Part shown: positions 1 through 5,593 of the stretch, piece by piece
Layout of the letters: each line of letters begins with the position of its first letter
Numbering within the stretch: position 1 is the stretch's first letter
NCBI GenBank assembly: GCA_964636675.1
Contig: CAZWUO010000219.1
Location: forward strand, 1-5,593
Length of the DNA: 5,593 nucleotides
Direction of reading: 5' to 3'
DNA from: JALUUH01 sp964636675
Lineage (GTDB): Bacteria > Pseudomonadota > Gammaproteobacteria > S012-40
Position numbers and translations under genes: made by a program
The notes under the pieces: generated by a model
What the model was told of the DNA's origin: nothing
What the model saw: only the letters and a program-made list of their open reading frames with translations
Database searches by the model: none

Positions 1-7
1 AGTCGTT

Positions 8-493
8 TCATCTCTCAGGATCTAAAGGGCACACCAGTAAACAATGATCCAGCCAATGAGCGCCTACCCCTTTAACATTTAGTGGCCATGGGGGAGGATT
101 TGTATCACCGGTTTCTTTACCGACAAAAACTTTTTCTGCAAAAAGACACATAACATGCCCACTTGGAAGTTGAAAACGTATAGCACGGCCACAATCTGCT
201 AGACTACCAGCGGCTAATTGCTCAACGGTTATTCCGTAAGCCGAAATTGTTTGTGTATAGGTATCGAGATCGGAATCGTTTTCTACTTTATAAGCAATAT
301 GATCCATCCCTGCTTTATCAGAAGGGCTGAGTATTACTGAATATTTATCCCATTCATCCCATCCTTTAAAATAAAGGTTACCATTTGCATCTTCATCGGT
401 AACAATTAGTCCAAGTATGTTCTCATAGTGATTTCGAGCGGCCTTCATATCCAGCACTCTTAAATTTACATGACCTATCTTCATTACACTCAT
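8..493 (-). CDS. dmpB: Catechol 2,3-dioxygenase (extradiol, meta-cleavage), N-terminal half only; early in-frame stop
   Basis: Family role: Fe(II)-dependent cleavage of catechol to 2-hydroxymuconic semialdehyde, the step after phenol hydroxylation; cytoplasmic. The 161 residues match the start of the roughly 307-residue XylE/DmpB family: GHVNLRVLDM near residues 7-16, HYENILGL near 22-29, then CGRAIRFQLPSGH near 101-113, and the start of the catalytic second VOC domain at LDHCLL (148-153). H150 corresponds to the first of the three iron ligands (2-His-1-carboxylate). The reading frame ends at a TGA (positions 8-10) eleven codons later, before the second His and the Glu ligand, so this product could not bind iron normally. 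The +1 frame over the last bases reads RDETT, which fits the family better after LDP, so a frameshift (mutation or sequence error near the edge) is likely. The start is ATG with GAGGG seven bases upstream; it follows dmpQ by 30 nt. Confidence 0.85.
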   Translation of the reverse strand: MSVMKIGHVNLRVLDMKAARNHYENILGLIVTDEDANGNLYFKGWDEWDKYSVILSPSDKAGMDHIAYKVENDSDLDTYTQTISAYGITVEQLAAGSLADCGRAIRFQLPSGHVMCLFAEKVFVGKETGDTNPPPWPLNVKGVGAHWLDHCLLVCPLDPER

Positions 494-500
494 TATATAA

Positions 501-505
501 CCCTC
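501..505 (-). promoter_or_regulatory. Ribosome binding site of the catechol 2,3-dioxygenase gene
   Basis: On the minus strand GAGGG lies seven bases before the ATG at 493. This supports that start over the in-frame ATG three codons later (484). It also shows that the gene has its own translation start and does not depend on coupling to dmpQ 30 nt upstream. Confidence 0.65.
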
Positions 506-523
506 ATTTCTGGTTTAAGTTTG

Positions 524-862
524 TTAATCGTTGTGCCCTAAATAGTTTTTAAATAAGGCTTTCTTTAGTTTACCTGCAGTTTTTAACCTAATATCCGATT
601 TAGGGAACATTCTACACGCTAATACATAGCCTTCTTTTTCTTCTATTTCTGAAACATGCTGACGACTCAGTTTCTTGTGCTCATATTCACCGTCCAAAAC
701 TTTAATTCTACAAACACCACAACCCCCTCCATGACAGCCTGATGGTATTCCTTTTCGACCCAATGCCAACATAGCATTCAGCACTGTTTGCTGGTGTGTT
801 CCTTTAAATTTTTCTTGTGTATCCTCAATAATTATTTCAAATACTCGACTTTTATTATCCAC
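524..862 (-). CDS. dmpQ: Chloroplast-type [2Fe-2S] ferredoxin, DmpQ/XylT-like
   Basis: A 112-residue soluble ferredoxin, the usual size for this family. The cluster ligands are visible as C43-x4-C48-x2-C51 (within SGCHGGGCGVC) plus C83 in VLACR. XylT/DmpQ ferredoxins are known to re-reduce catechol 2,3-dioxygenase whose active-site iron has been oxidised, for example by methylcatechols. Its place immediately before the dioxygenase gene is the canonical one and separates it from the N-terminal ferredoxin domain of DmpP. The C-terminal tail after residue 90 is basic (several Lys). The start codon is GTG (860-862), 14 nt after the dmpP stop. No good Shine-Dalgarno is seen, and the next in-frame ATG (codon 31) lies well inside the fold, so GTG is the best choice. 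Translation probably depends on ribosomes finishing dmpP. Confidence 0.9.
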   Translation of the reverse strand: MDNKSRVFEIIIEDTQEKFKGTHQQTVLNAMLALGRKGIPSGCHGGGCGVCRIKVLDGEYEHKKLSRQHVSEIEEKEGYVLACRMFPKSDIRLKTAGKLKKALFKNYLGHND

Positions 863-876
863 CCTAAAATTACAAT

Positions 877-1941
877 TTATATGGTTTTAAATAAAGGGCT
901 TTTAGGTTTATCGCCTTTATTAGCATTCGAGTAAAAATTTTCCATATACATTTCTTTTTCAAATAAGCGCCCTTGCATCAACACCGTAATACAAGCATCA
1001 ATCATTGGAGGTGGTCCACACATATAAGCATTATGACCTTCAAATTTATTCTCAAAAACCTGTTTCGCTACTTCGTGCACATAACCACGGTACCCAGTCC
1101 AATCACTGTCTTCAGGTTCGTCAGATAAAGCAGCAATATATCTGAAATTATCGTGCTCTTTTTCCAACTCCTCAAAAAGTGAACGGTAATACAATTCTGA
1201 TTGTTCCCTAGCACCATAAATTAATGTAATGGGTCTTGTTTCATTTTTTTCAAACAAGTCCAAAACCATCGATTTAGGACTAGAGAGGCCTGAGCCACCC
1301 GCTAAAAATATGGCGGGTTCTTTTTTAGATTGACGAAAGAAGAAACGTCCATAGGGACCACTAAAAGTTAAGCTGTCTCCTACTTTTAACTCATTATGTA
1401 ACCAATGCGTACCTTTACCGTTCTCCACTATACAGACATTTAATTCAATGACTTTTGTTTCTGATGGCGGACTCGCAATAGAAAATGCTCTAGGATAATC
1501 CTCTAATCCAGGAATATTGAGATTCACATATTGACCCGCCTGAAATTCCAGATCGGCTTCTTCAAGAATAAGAAATATTGCAATAATTCTCGGAGTTAAA
1601 GTCTCAATTTTTGAAACCGTACCAACAAAATCTCTTACTGGGTAACTTTCTGCATCCGGCTCTTCTTCAATATCGGCTTCTATAATTAAATCACTACTTG
1701 GAATAGCACAACAAGCTAAACATTTACCTTCCTCTTTTTCCATTTCCAACAAGGCAAAATCTGAAGCTTCGCCATGCTCAAAATCACCATCTTGTACTTC
1801 TACTTTGCATGTACCGCACAATCCATGACCACAAGCATGGGGCAGATAGATGCCCGCCCTTAAGGCTGCGTCCAGAATTGTTTGCCCATCTTCAACTTCA
1901 ACCACCTCGCCAGTTGGCTCGATCGTTACTTGGTAAGACAT
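877..1941 (-). CDS. dmpP: Phenol hydroxylase reductase component P5, ferredoxin-NAD(P)H oxidoreductase
   Basis: Electron-transfer component: takes electrons from NAD(P)H via FAD and a [2Fe-2S] cluster to the diiron hydroxylase. At 354 residues it is full length for the family, down to the typical end (LFKTI). Domains in order: an N-terminal plant-type ferredoxin (about 1-90) with C37-x4-C42-x2-C45 and C77; an FAD-binding barrel (about 103-200) with the flavin motif RAFS at 151-154; and an NAD-binding domain with AGGSGLSS at 214-221 and CGPPPM at 308-313. The extra cysteines C74 and C78 flank C77; C78 is, as far as I recall, common in this family. ATG start with GGAG six bases upstream. It follows dmpO by 40 AT-rich nt, the largest gap in the window. 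Closely similar to DmpP/TomA5-type reductases as I recall them. Confidence 0.96.
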   Translation of the reverse strand: MSYQVTIEPTGEVVEVEDGQTILDAALRAGIYLPHACGHGLCGTCKVEVQDGDFEHGEASDFALLEMEKEEGKCLACCAIPSSDLIIEADIEEEPDAESYPVRDFVGTVSKIETLTPRIIAIFLILEEADLEFQAGQYVNLNIPGLEDYPRAFSIASPPSETKVIELNVCIVENGKGTHWLHNELKVGDSLTFSGPYGRFFFRQSKKEPAIFLAGGSGLSSPKSMVLDLFEKNETRPITLIYGAREQSELYYRSLFEELEKEHDNFRYIAALSDEPEDSDWTGYRGYVHEVAKQVFENKFEGHNAYMCGPPPMIDACITVLMQGRLFEKEMYMENFYSNANKGDKPKSPLFKTI

Positions 1942-1981
1942 GTGATGCTCCGTTCAATAAGAGATTTATATAAAAAGTAAA

Positions 1982-2344
1982 TTAATTACCGGAATTTTTG
2001 AAGCCCGTCAGGTTCGGTGTCTTGAACCTGATAAGTGACTTATGCCCAATACCATTGTCCGCTAAACTTTTTTCCATTGCTGGACTAAAATCATTCCCAT
2101 CGAGTGTCCACTGGACTAGCGCCCAATCAATACTTTCAAAATCTGGGTGGATCGCATGAACACTAGGCAATACTTCAGCAGTTAATGCCCCAAAGGGCAT
2201 TTCAGGCGGCAAAGGATAAGCATTCGCTGAGCAAAAGCTGAGGTGATCGTCCCAGCCAATATAAACCAACTGATTACCATGAAAATTTTCAACAGCGTCT
2301 TTATCTCCTACGGGATATTCGCCATAATTTGTTTTTACACTCAT
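1982..2344 (-). CDS. dmpO: Phenol hydroxylase P4 (gamma) subunit
   Basis: Small subunit of the (alpha-beta-gamma)2 hydroxylase complex; it carries no cofactor and packs against the alpha subunit. The 120 residues match the family length. Recognisable stretches are the N-terminal MSVKTNYGEYPVGDKDAVENF, the region QLVYIGWDDHLSFCS (about 25-39), the proline-rich YPLPPEMPFGALT (about 43-55), and FESIDWALVQWTLDG (about 69-83). The upstream TAGGAG supplies both the stop codon of dmpN and the Shine-Dalgarno of this gene, seven bases before the ATG, which suggests coupled translation of the alpha and gamma subunits in fixed ratio. Identification rests on sequence resemblance plus position between dmpN and dmpP. 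Confidence 0.94.
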   Translation of the reverse strand: MSVKTNYGEYPVGDKDAVENFHGNQLVYIGWDDHLSFCSANAYPLPPEMPFGALTAEVLPSVHAIHPDFESIDWALVQWTLDGNDFSPAMEKSLADNGIGHKSLIRFKTPNLTGFKNSGN

Positions 2345-2351
2345 TCAATTA

Positions 2352-2357
2352 CTCCTA
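2352..2357 (-). promoter_or_regulatory. Overlapping dmpN stop codon and dmpO ribosome binding site
   Basis: The minus strand reads TAGGAG. Its first three bases are the dmpN stop codon and AGGAG is the Shine-Dalgarno of dmpO, seven bases before that ATG. A ribosome terminating on dmpN therefore sits on the dmpO initiation region. Confidence 0.75.
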
Positions 2358-3884
2358 AGCTGATTCTTGTTTTTGATCGACGGAATGGCTCTCGCCTTTC
2401 ATTTCCGCCCATCTTGCTTGGTCGGTTGAACCGTTATAATCACCACCATCTTCTGGAGTAAAGTGATAATATTTAAGCACATCCGGAATTTCAGCCCCAC
2501 CACAATTTCCCTGGAATATCTGATGAACGGGTAGCCATGCATGAGCAAATTTCTCTGGTTCATGATCAAATATATCTTTACAAGCATCCGAACAAGTGTG
2601 AAATTTATTCCCATTAAATTCACTATTTCTATAACTAATCGTTCCAGGTTCTCCTTTTGCAACCTCAGTGAAACACATAGGTACTTGACAAACTTGACAT
2701 AACTGAGGCAAGCCCATATTAAAGAATCGCTTACCTTCTTTTTCCATTTCGCCCCACATTTCAAACCTTGGTCGGTAATATTTATCAAACGTATTAGGAT
2801 ACTTCTCTGATAACCAGTCCATTTTCTTTTCACTCGGTACCGTTGTATGTAATGCGGCAGCGTGAGAAAAATTATATAAAGTGGAATAGATCTGATGACT
2901 TAAATGCTCAGCTTCTAAAGTTGCCTGTTCATGATATTTAGGCATTTTTAAACCGTAACGCCCTAAATCATTAAATAATGCGCCGCAATTTTCAACAAAA
3001 TAGATATCCCATGCTTCTTTCCAGGACATTGGTGACTCAGGTAACATGTAATCTTGCATTGCAGATACTAAACCAAGAACACGATAAGCACGCCAGAAGT
3101 GTTTATCGATCCAACCTTGAATGATGGGTAGATTATCTTCATGTTGCTCTACCATAAACTTGATGATCTCTAAGCCCAAGGTCATATGTCTAGATTCATC
3201 TGATTGTGCTGAAAAACCAAAGGTAACCGTAGCCATATCACCGTTATAAGCAGCACCGGACATAAAGGGTACAAATAACAAATTGGTTAAAACATATTCA
3301 AATGCGAAAGAAACGGATGTGATAAATTCAAATGGTCCAGCTGTACGCGCATCTTCAAAATACGATTTGGGTACAGACAAATACCAGACTCGATCATGCA
3401 TATGAAATGGGTCATGCATACCAGAAAAATGCTTATTGTAATTGCTAATGGTATGAATTTGAGTTTGACAATGACGTAACTCATCAATCGATTGCATTTG
3501 ACAGGCGATTTGAGCACCTTCACCACTAAATTGTCGTGATAAACTTGCGTAGCCTCTATGTGCTGCATACTCAAGTGGAGTAACACCTTGAATAAAAAGT
3601 TTCAGTGCATTGATGTAACTGGCATTTGCAACATTCAAATGGGCATTATTCTGAGCAAAACTATCCATAACCGCATAGAGTTTTTTATCTTTTTCTGCTT
3701 GATACTTCCAATAAGCATCGGCGGTTAATCTAAAAGGATCTTCCCACTTTCCCCAATCGGTAATCTTAATACCTTCGTAACTTTCTCTTGGAAAAACTTT
3801 TTCTTTTGGTTGATAAGTGGGTTCCCAACCTAAACCTCTAGTCAAATATTCATACCGCTTGCGCATATTTAGTTTTTTAGCCAT
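2355..3884 (-). CDS. dmpN: Phenol hydroxylase P3 (alpha) subunit, diiron oxygenase component
   Basis: Catalytic subunit of the soluble diiron monooxygenase; hydroxylates phenol and related aromatics to catechols. Numbered from the ATG at 3884 (509 residues, usual family length), all six diiron ligands are visible: E105 in TPLEYAAHRG, E135 and H138 in DELRH, E196 in FAFEYV, and E230 and H233 in DESRH. T200, four residues after E196, fits the conserved active-site threonine of these monooxygenases. The C-terminal part carries C396-x2-C399 and C431-x3-C435, matching the zinc site known from phenol hydroxylase structures. Start choice: AGGAG is nine bases before this ATG but only three before an ATG at 3890, which would add two residues (MK); the shorter form also fits the family N-terminus. 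The stop codon lies inside the dmpO ribosome binding site. Motifs place it with phenol hydroxylases rather than with methane, alkene or alkane monooxygenases. Confidence 0.97.
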   Translation of the reverse strand: MAKKLNMRKRYEYLTRGLGWEPTYQPKEKVFPRESYEGIKITDWGKWEDPFRLTADAYWKYQAEKDKKLYAVMDSFAQNNAHLNVANASYINALKLFIQGVTPLEYAAHRGYASLSRQFSGEGAQIACQMQSIDELRHCQTQIHTISNYNKHFSGMHDPFHMHDRVWYLSVPKSYFEDARTAGPFEFITSVSFAFEYVLTNLLFVPFMSGAAYNGDMATVTFGFSAQSDESRHMTLGLEIIKFMVEQHEDNLPIIQGWIDKHFWRAYRVLGLVSAMQDYMLPESPMSWKEAWDIYFVENCGALFNDLGRYGLKMPKYHEQATLEAEHLSHQIYSTLYNFSHAAALHTTVPSEKKMDWLSEKYPNTFDKYYRPRFEMWGEMEKEGKRFFNMGLPQLCQVCQVPMCFTEVAKGEPGTISYRNSEFNGNKFHTCSDACKDIFDHEPEKFAHAWLPVHQIFQGNCGGAEIPDVLKYYHFTPEDGGDYNGSTDQARWAEMKGESHSVDQKQESA

Positions 3885-3893
3885 TTTCATAAT

Positions 3894-3899
3894 CTCCTA
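3894..3899 (-). promoter_or_regulatory. Ribosome binding site that decides the dmpN start
   Basis: TAGGAG on the minus strand lies in the 12-18 nt gap after dmpM. Spacing from AGGAG is nine bases to the ATG at 3884 and three to the ATG at 3890. Spacing at dmpL, dmpM and dmpO is seven, six and seven, so 3884 is preferred, though nine is slightly long. Confidence 0.6.
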
Positions 3900-3902
3900 A
3901 AA

Positions 3903-4175
3903 TTAATTCCAAGCGACACTAAAATAATCATCGTCTTCATCTACGTTTCCAGAAAGGGAAACTAACACCAAATGCAATTCTTGCATTTCAACATCTCTAC
4001 CCGCATTTTCAGAAACCACATCTTTTGTAATACCTAAATGACCATCCGCCTCTACCCGAACTATGCCAGGTAAATATTCTATATTGGCTTCTGGATTTTC
4101 AGATTCAAAAGCATCAATATAAGGTCTAGCATTTTCGGTGTCCTGTAAAATAATAAATACTTTATTCTGCGCCAT
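3903..4175 (-). CDS. dmpM: Phenol hydroxylase P2 regulatory (effector) protein
   Basis: Cofactor-free effector of the MmoB/DmpM family. It binds the hydroxylase near the diiron centre and is required for efficient turnover by coupling reductase, oxygen and substrate. The 90 residues match the family size. Diagnostic features are the N-terminal strand VFIILQDTENARPYIDAF (about 6-23), GIVRVEADGHLGI (about 37-49), and the strongly conserved C-terminal segment GNVDEDDDYF (about 75-84) followed by the final W-N. It sits between dmpL and dmpN as in the canonical operon. ATG start, with AGGAG six bases upstream formed partly from the dmpL stop codon. The protein is acidic, as expected for this component. 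Confidence 0.95.
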   Translation of the reverse strand: MAQNKVFIILQDTENARPYIDAFESENPEANIEYLPGIVRVEADGHLGITKDVVSENAGRDVEMQELHLVLVSLSGNVDEDDDYFSVAWN

Positions 4176-4181
4176 GATTTT

Positions 4182-4187
4182 CTCCTA
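4182..4187 (-). promoter_or_regulatory. Overlapping dmpL stop codon and dmpM ribosome binding site
   Basis: TAGGAG on the minus strand: TAG ends dmpL and AGGAG lies six bases before the dmpM ATG. Same arrangement as at the dmpN-dmpO junction, implying coupled translation. Confidence 0.75.
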
Positions 4188-5180
4188 AAGATTAATGCCT
4201 TGTTTTTTTATTCTTGTCGATAATTCTTCACGGACTTCAGCTAACTGCTGCTCTCCATCACTAAAAGCTACATTTGCAACGGGTAACAAAGCAGCTTCTA
4301 GGCGATTGCTCCATTTGTTAGTCCAAGCCGACAACAACTTATTATTTTCATCACTTTCTTCAGCAGTGACATTTAGTAATTTGTTGGTCCAACGGGTAGT
4401 TTCTTTATACCAATCATTCATAAATTGCGTCAGCAAAAATAATACCCCAGCACCAGATTCTGAAGCTTGTTGCACAAATCTGTCGTAAATCAATGGATAA
4501 ATTAATCCATCCATAACGATGTTTTGAGCAACCATAATCTCAAACCAGTCCTCTAAAACAAAAATATCTTCCATTGCATGTCTTAGTGGCTGCCAAATAT
4601 CTCCTTCCATCCAATCTTTCTTTCCCTGCAACAACCCAACTTCCTCATTTTCATCAATCAACAGAGCAATCCGAGAAATATATTGAGCCATACCAATTCG
4701 ATCAAAACCGTTAAAAGATGCCAGCGATGTAATACTTGTTCCATAACCTCGATCACAAATATCCTGGTTGTTCATGTTGGCTCCATATTCAACATGACGT
4801 AAGGGAATTAGAATCGTTTTAACAGTATTTAATAAATCGCTTGAAATGTTTTTTAACATGTTATTTTTTTCTATCATCGACAAATTATTGTCCATGCTTT
4901 CTTGTTGTTTAGCTCGCGCACTGACATAACTAGTATAATAATACTGTCTTGGGTCAGTAAACTTATACCAGTCTTCCATTTTGATCGCAGTTCTAGAAAC
5001 ATCATAAATTTCTTTTCCCTGTTCCCAGGTTGGCGGGTAGTGAAAATTTGTCGTCGGTTGAACGTCGTAAACGGCTTCTTGATAACGACTTGCTGTTTTA
5101 TTTTCCCCTACACGCCTCTCTGTATAGCCAAAGTTAGTCCGAACTGGCTGAACTGTCTTAGTTGAAATATGTACTGACAT
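4185..5180 (-). CDS. dmpL: Phenol hydroxylase P1 (beta) subunit
   Basis: Structural beta subunit of the hydroxylase, with a ferritin-like helical fold that pairs with DmpN but lacks the diiron ligand set. The 331 residues are the usual length. Family-typical stretches are the N-terminal RYQEAVYDVQPTTNFHYPP (about 32-50), the DPRQYYYTSY region (about 76-85), LRHVEYGANMNNQDICDRGYG (about 127-147), and WQPLRHAMEDIFVLEDWFE (about 196-214). The ATG start has AGGAG seven bases upstream in a 19-nt gap after dmpK; the stop codon TAG forms part of the next ribosome binding site. No membrane segment or signal peptide is seen, in line with a soluble cytoplasmic complex. Confidence 0.95.
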   Translation of the reverse strand: MSVHISTKTVQPVRTNFGYTERRVGENKTASRYQEAVYDVQPTTNFHYPPTWEQGKEIYDVSRTAIKMEDWYKFTDPRQYYYTSYVSARAKQQESMDNNLSMIEKNNMLKNISSDLLNTVKTILIPLRHVEYGANMNNQDICDRGYGTSITSLASFNGFDRIGMAQYISRIALLIDENEEVGLLQGKKDWMEGDIWQPLRHAMEDIFVLEDWFEIMVAQNIVMDGLIYPLIYDRFVQQASESGAGVLFLLTQFMNDWYKETTRWTNKLLNVTAEESDENNKLLSAWTNKWSNRLEAALLPVANVAFSDGEQQLAEVREELSTRIKKQGINL

Positions 5181-5187
5181 CTTTCGT

Positions 5188-5193
5188 CTCCTA
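5188..5193 (-). promoter_or_regulatory. Ribosome binding site of dmpL
   Basis: TAGGAG on the minus strand, with AGGAG seven bases before the dmpL ATG at 5180. Here the TAG is intergenic and is not a stop codon, since dmpK ends at TAA (5200-5202). The hexamer is the same as at dmpM, dmpN and dmpO. Confidence 0.65.
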
Positions 5194-5199
5194 AAAAAC

Positions 5200-5469
5200 T
5201 TATGAGTTGTTTATATCTGTGTTATCGGGTTGGCCATATCGCCACTTTAAACTATCCGCATCAACTTGAGCTTCTTGAGCGGGCGTTAAAGTTTCTACAT
5301 TGTACTTTTTACAAAATATTTTGTAATGCTCAAAAGGTAGCGTTAACTCTACGAACATCTCTGGCTCATTAATTGAGAAGTTAAACTCTACGAACTTCTT
5401 GTTTCTAACAGCAGTTATTCTTACAAAATATCGGTTGCCGTCAGTATTCATTGCATTGTTTAATTGCAT
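5200..5469 (-). CDS. dmpK: Phenol hydroxylase accessory/assembly protein P0, DmpK-like
   Basis: An 89-residue soluble protein. Family members (DmpK, PhK, TomA0) are not part of the active hydroxylase; they bind its subunits and are thought to help make the active, iron-loaded enzyme. The region RYFVRITAVRNKKFVEFNFSINEPEMF (about residues 13-39) resembles the family's RYVRVTG...VEFDF core, and the gene is first of the hydroxylase set, as expected. The ATG at 5469 is only two bases after the upstream gene's TGA, and no Shine-Dalgarno is visible, so translation is probably coupled to the alcohol dehydrogenase-like gene. A second in-frame ATG at codon 7 (5449-5451) is a possible alternative start without a better site. 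This is the least conserved component, so position carries part of the identification. Confidence 0.88.
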   Translation of the reverse strand: MQLNNAMNTDGNRYFVRITAVRNKKFVEFNFSINEPEMFVELTLPFEHYKIFCKKYNVETLTPAQEAQVDADSLKWRYGQPDNTDINNS

Positions 5470-5471
5470 TT

Positions 5472-5593
5472 TCAGGGTCTAATCAACATTTTCATAGCAT
5501 TATCAGATTTATCAAAAAAGGTTTTAAACGCCTGATCGATATTGTCCAGCTTAAATTCATGTGAGAAATATTCTTCTGGATTAAGAACACCTC
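5472..5593 (-). CDS. C-terminal end of a zinc-type alcohol dehydrogenase / MDR-family protein (partial, cut by the window edge)
   Basis: The minus strand is open from the right edge to a TGA at 5472-5474, giving 39 residues that begin GVLNPEEYFSHEF and end in KMLIRP. The pattern (a short loop, then S/T-H-x-F-x-L-D-x-I-x-x-A-F, then a charged stretch and a final hydrophobic strand) is typical of the last residues of medium-chain zinc alcohol dehydrogenases (substrate-domain end, after the Rossmann fold). The catalytic zinc and NAD(P) motifs lie outside the window, so substrate and cofactor cannot be read. Its stop is two bases before the dmpK ATG, so it is almost certainly in the same transcript. 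The other two frames either stop within a few codons or give no recognisable protein. Confidence 0.7.
   Translation of the reverse strand, partial: GVLNPEEYFSHEFKLDNIDQAFKTFFDKSDNAMKMLIRP

Noticed and set aside
499..515. Short inverted repeat (AACC/GGTT) around the dioxygenase ribosome binding site
   Set aside because: Only four base pairs with a nine-base loop; too weak to claim as a regulatory hairpin or terminator.
1942..1981. Possible terminator or internal promoter in the 40-nt dmpO-dmpP gap
   Set aside because: The gap is AT-rich but has no GC-rich stem followed by a T run and no clear -35/-10 pair, so it is best read as an ordinary operon spacer.
2243..2461. Plus-strand open frame of 72 codons across the dmpN-dmpO junction
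   Set aside because: It lies antisense to two well-supported genes, has no ribosome binding site I can see, and its product resembles no family; it is a shadow frame.
2399..2833. Second minus-strand frame inside dmpN (144 codons)
   Set aside because: It overlaps the C-terminal, zinc-binding part of dmpN in another frame and gives a low-complexity product rich in Leu, Ile and Lys; dmpN itself is unmistakable.
3287..3586. Minus-strand frame of 99 codons inside the diiron-binding part of dmpN
   Set aside because: It is an alternate frame over the most conserved part of dmpN, with no start signal or recognisable domain.
4195..4488. Plus-strand frame of 97 codons opposite dmpL
   Set aside because: Antisense to conserved dmpL sequence, serine/leucine-rich, no homology recognised.
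4902..5165. Plus-strand frame of 87 codons opposite the dmpL N-terminus
   Set aside because: Antisense to dmpL, with hydrophobic content explained by the complement of the coding strand; no start signal.
1982..5469. Possibility that the oxygenase is an alkane, alkene or toluene-4-monooxygenase type, given the neighbouring alcohol dehydrogenase
   Set aside because: Gene order K-L-M-N-O-P, the C-terminal Cys pairs in DmpN, the ferredoxin-FNR fusion in DmpP and the lack of a Rieske ferredoxin gene all match phenol hydroxylases.

Overview
The window is almost wall-to-wall coding sequence on the minus strand. It holds a near-complete multicomponent phenol hydroxylase operon of the dmpKLMNOPQB type, with an extra gene upstream. 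Reading in the direction of transcription (right to left), the order is: the C-terminal end of a zinc-type alcohol dehydrogenase/MDR protein (cut by the right edge), dmpK, dmpL, dmpM, dmpN, dmpO, dmpP, dmpQ, and the N-terminal half of a catechol 2,3-dioxygenase (dmpB-like). The last gene hits an in-frame TGA 8 bases from the left edge. Gene gaps are 2 to 40 nt, and no promoter or terminator is visible inside, so the genes look like one transcript whose promoter lies beyond the right edge.

How the genes work together (established for the dmp family): DmpL, DmpN and DmpO form the hydroxylase, with the diiron centre in DmpN. DmpM is the small effector protein that binds the hydroxylase. DmpP is the FAD/[2Fe-2S] reductase that delivers electrons from NAD(P)H. 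DmpK is a small accessory protein linked to assembly of active hydroxylase. Together they convert phenol (and often methylphenols, benzene or toluene) to catechols. The catechol 2,3-dioxygenase then opens the ring in the meta position, and the DmpQ ferredoxin re-reduces dioxygenase iron that has been oxidised.

The DNA is AT-rich (roughly 40% GC by eye), and the gene order and protein sequences match those of proteobacterial phenol degraders. A low-GC gammaproteobacterium, possibly marine, is a reasonable guess, but the sequence does not settle the lineage.

I do not see an undescribed system here; the hydroxylase is canonical. The points worth a second look are the early stop in the dioxygenase, which removes two of its three iron ligands. 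Next are the alcohol dehydrogenase placed directly ahead of dmpK, and the repeated TAGGAG ribosome-binding motif, which at two junctions also contains the upstream stop codon. Finally, two genes (dmpK, dmpQ) have no convincing Shine-Dalgarno sequence.
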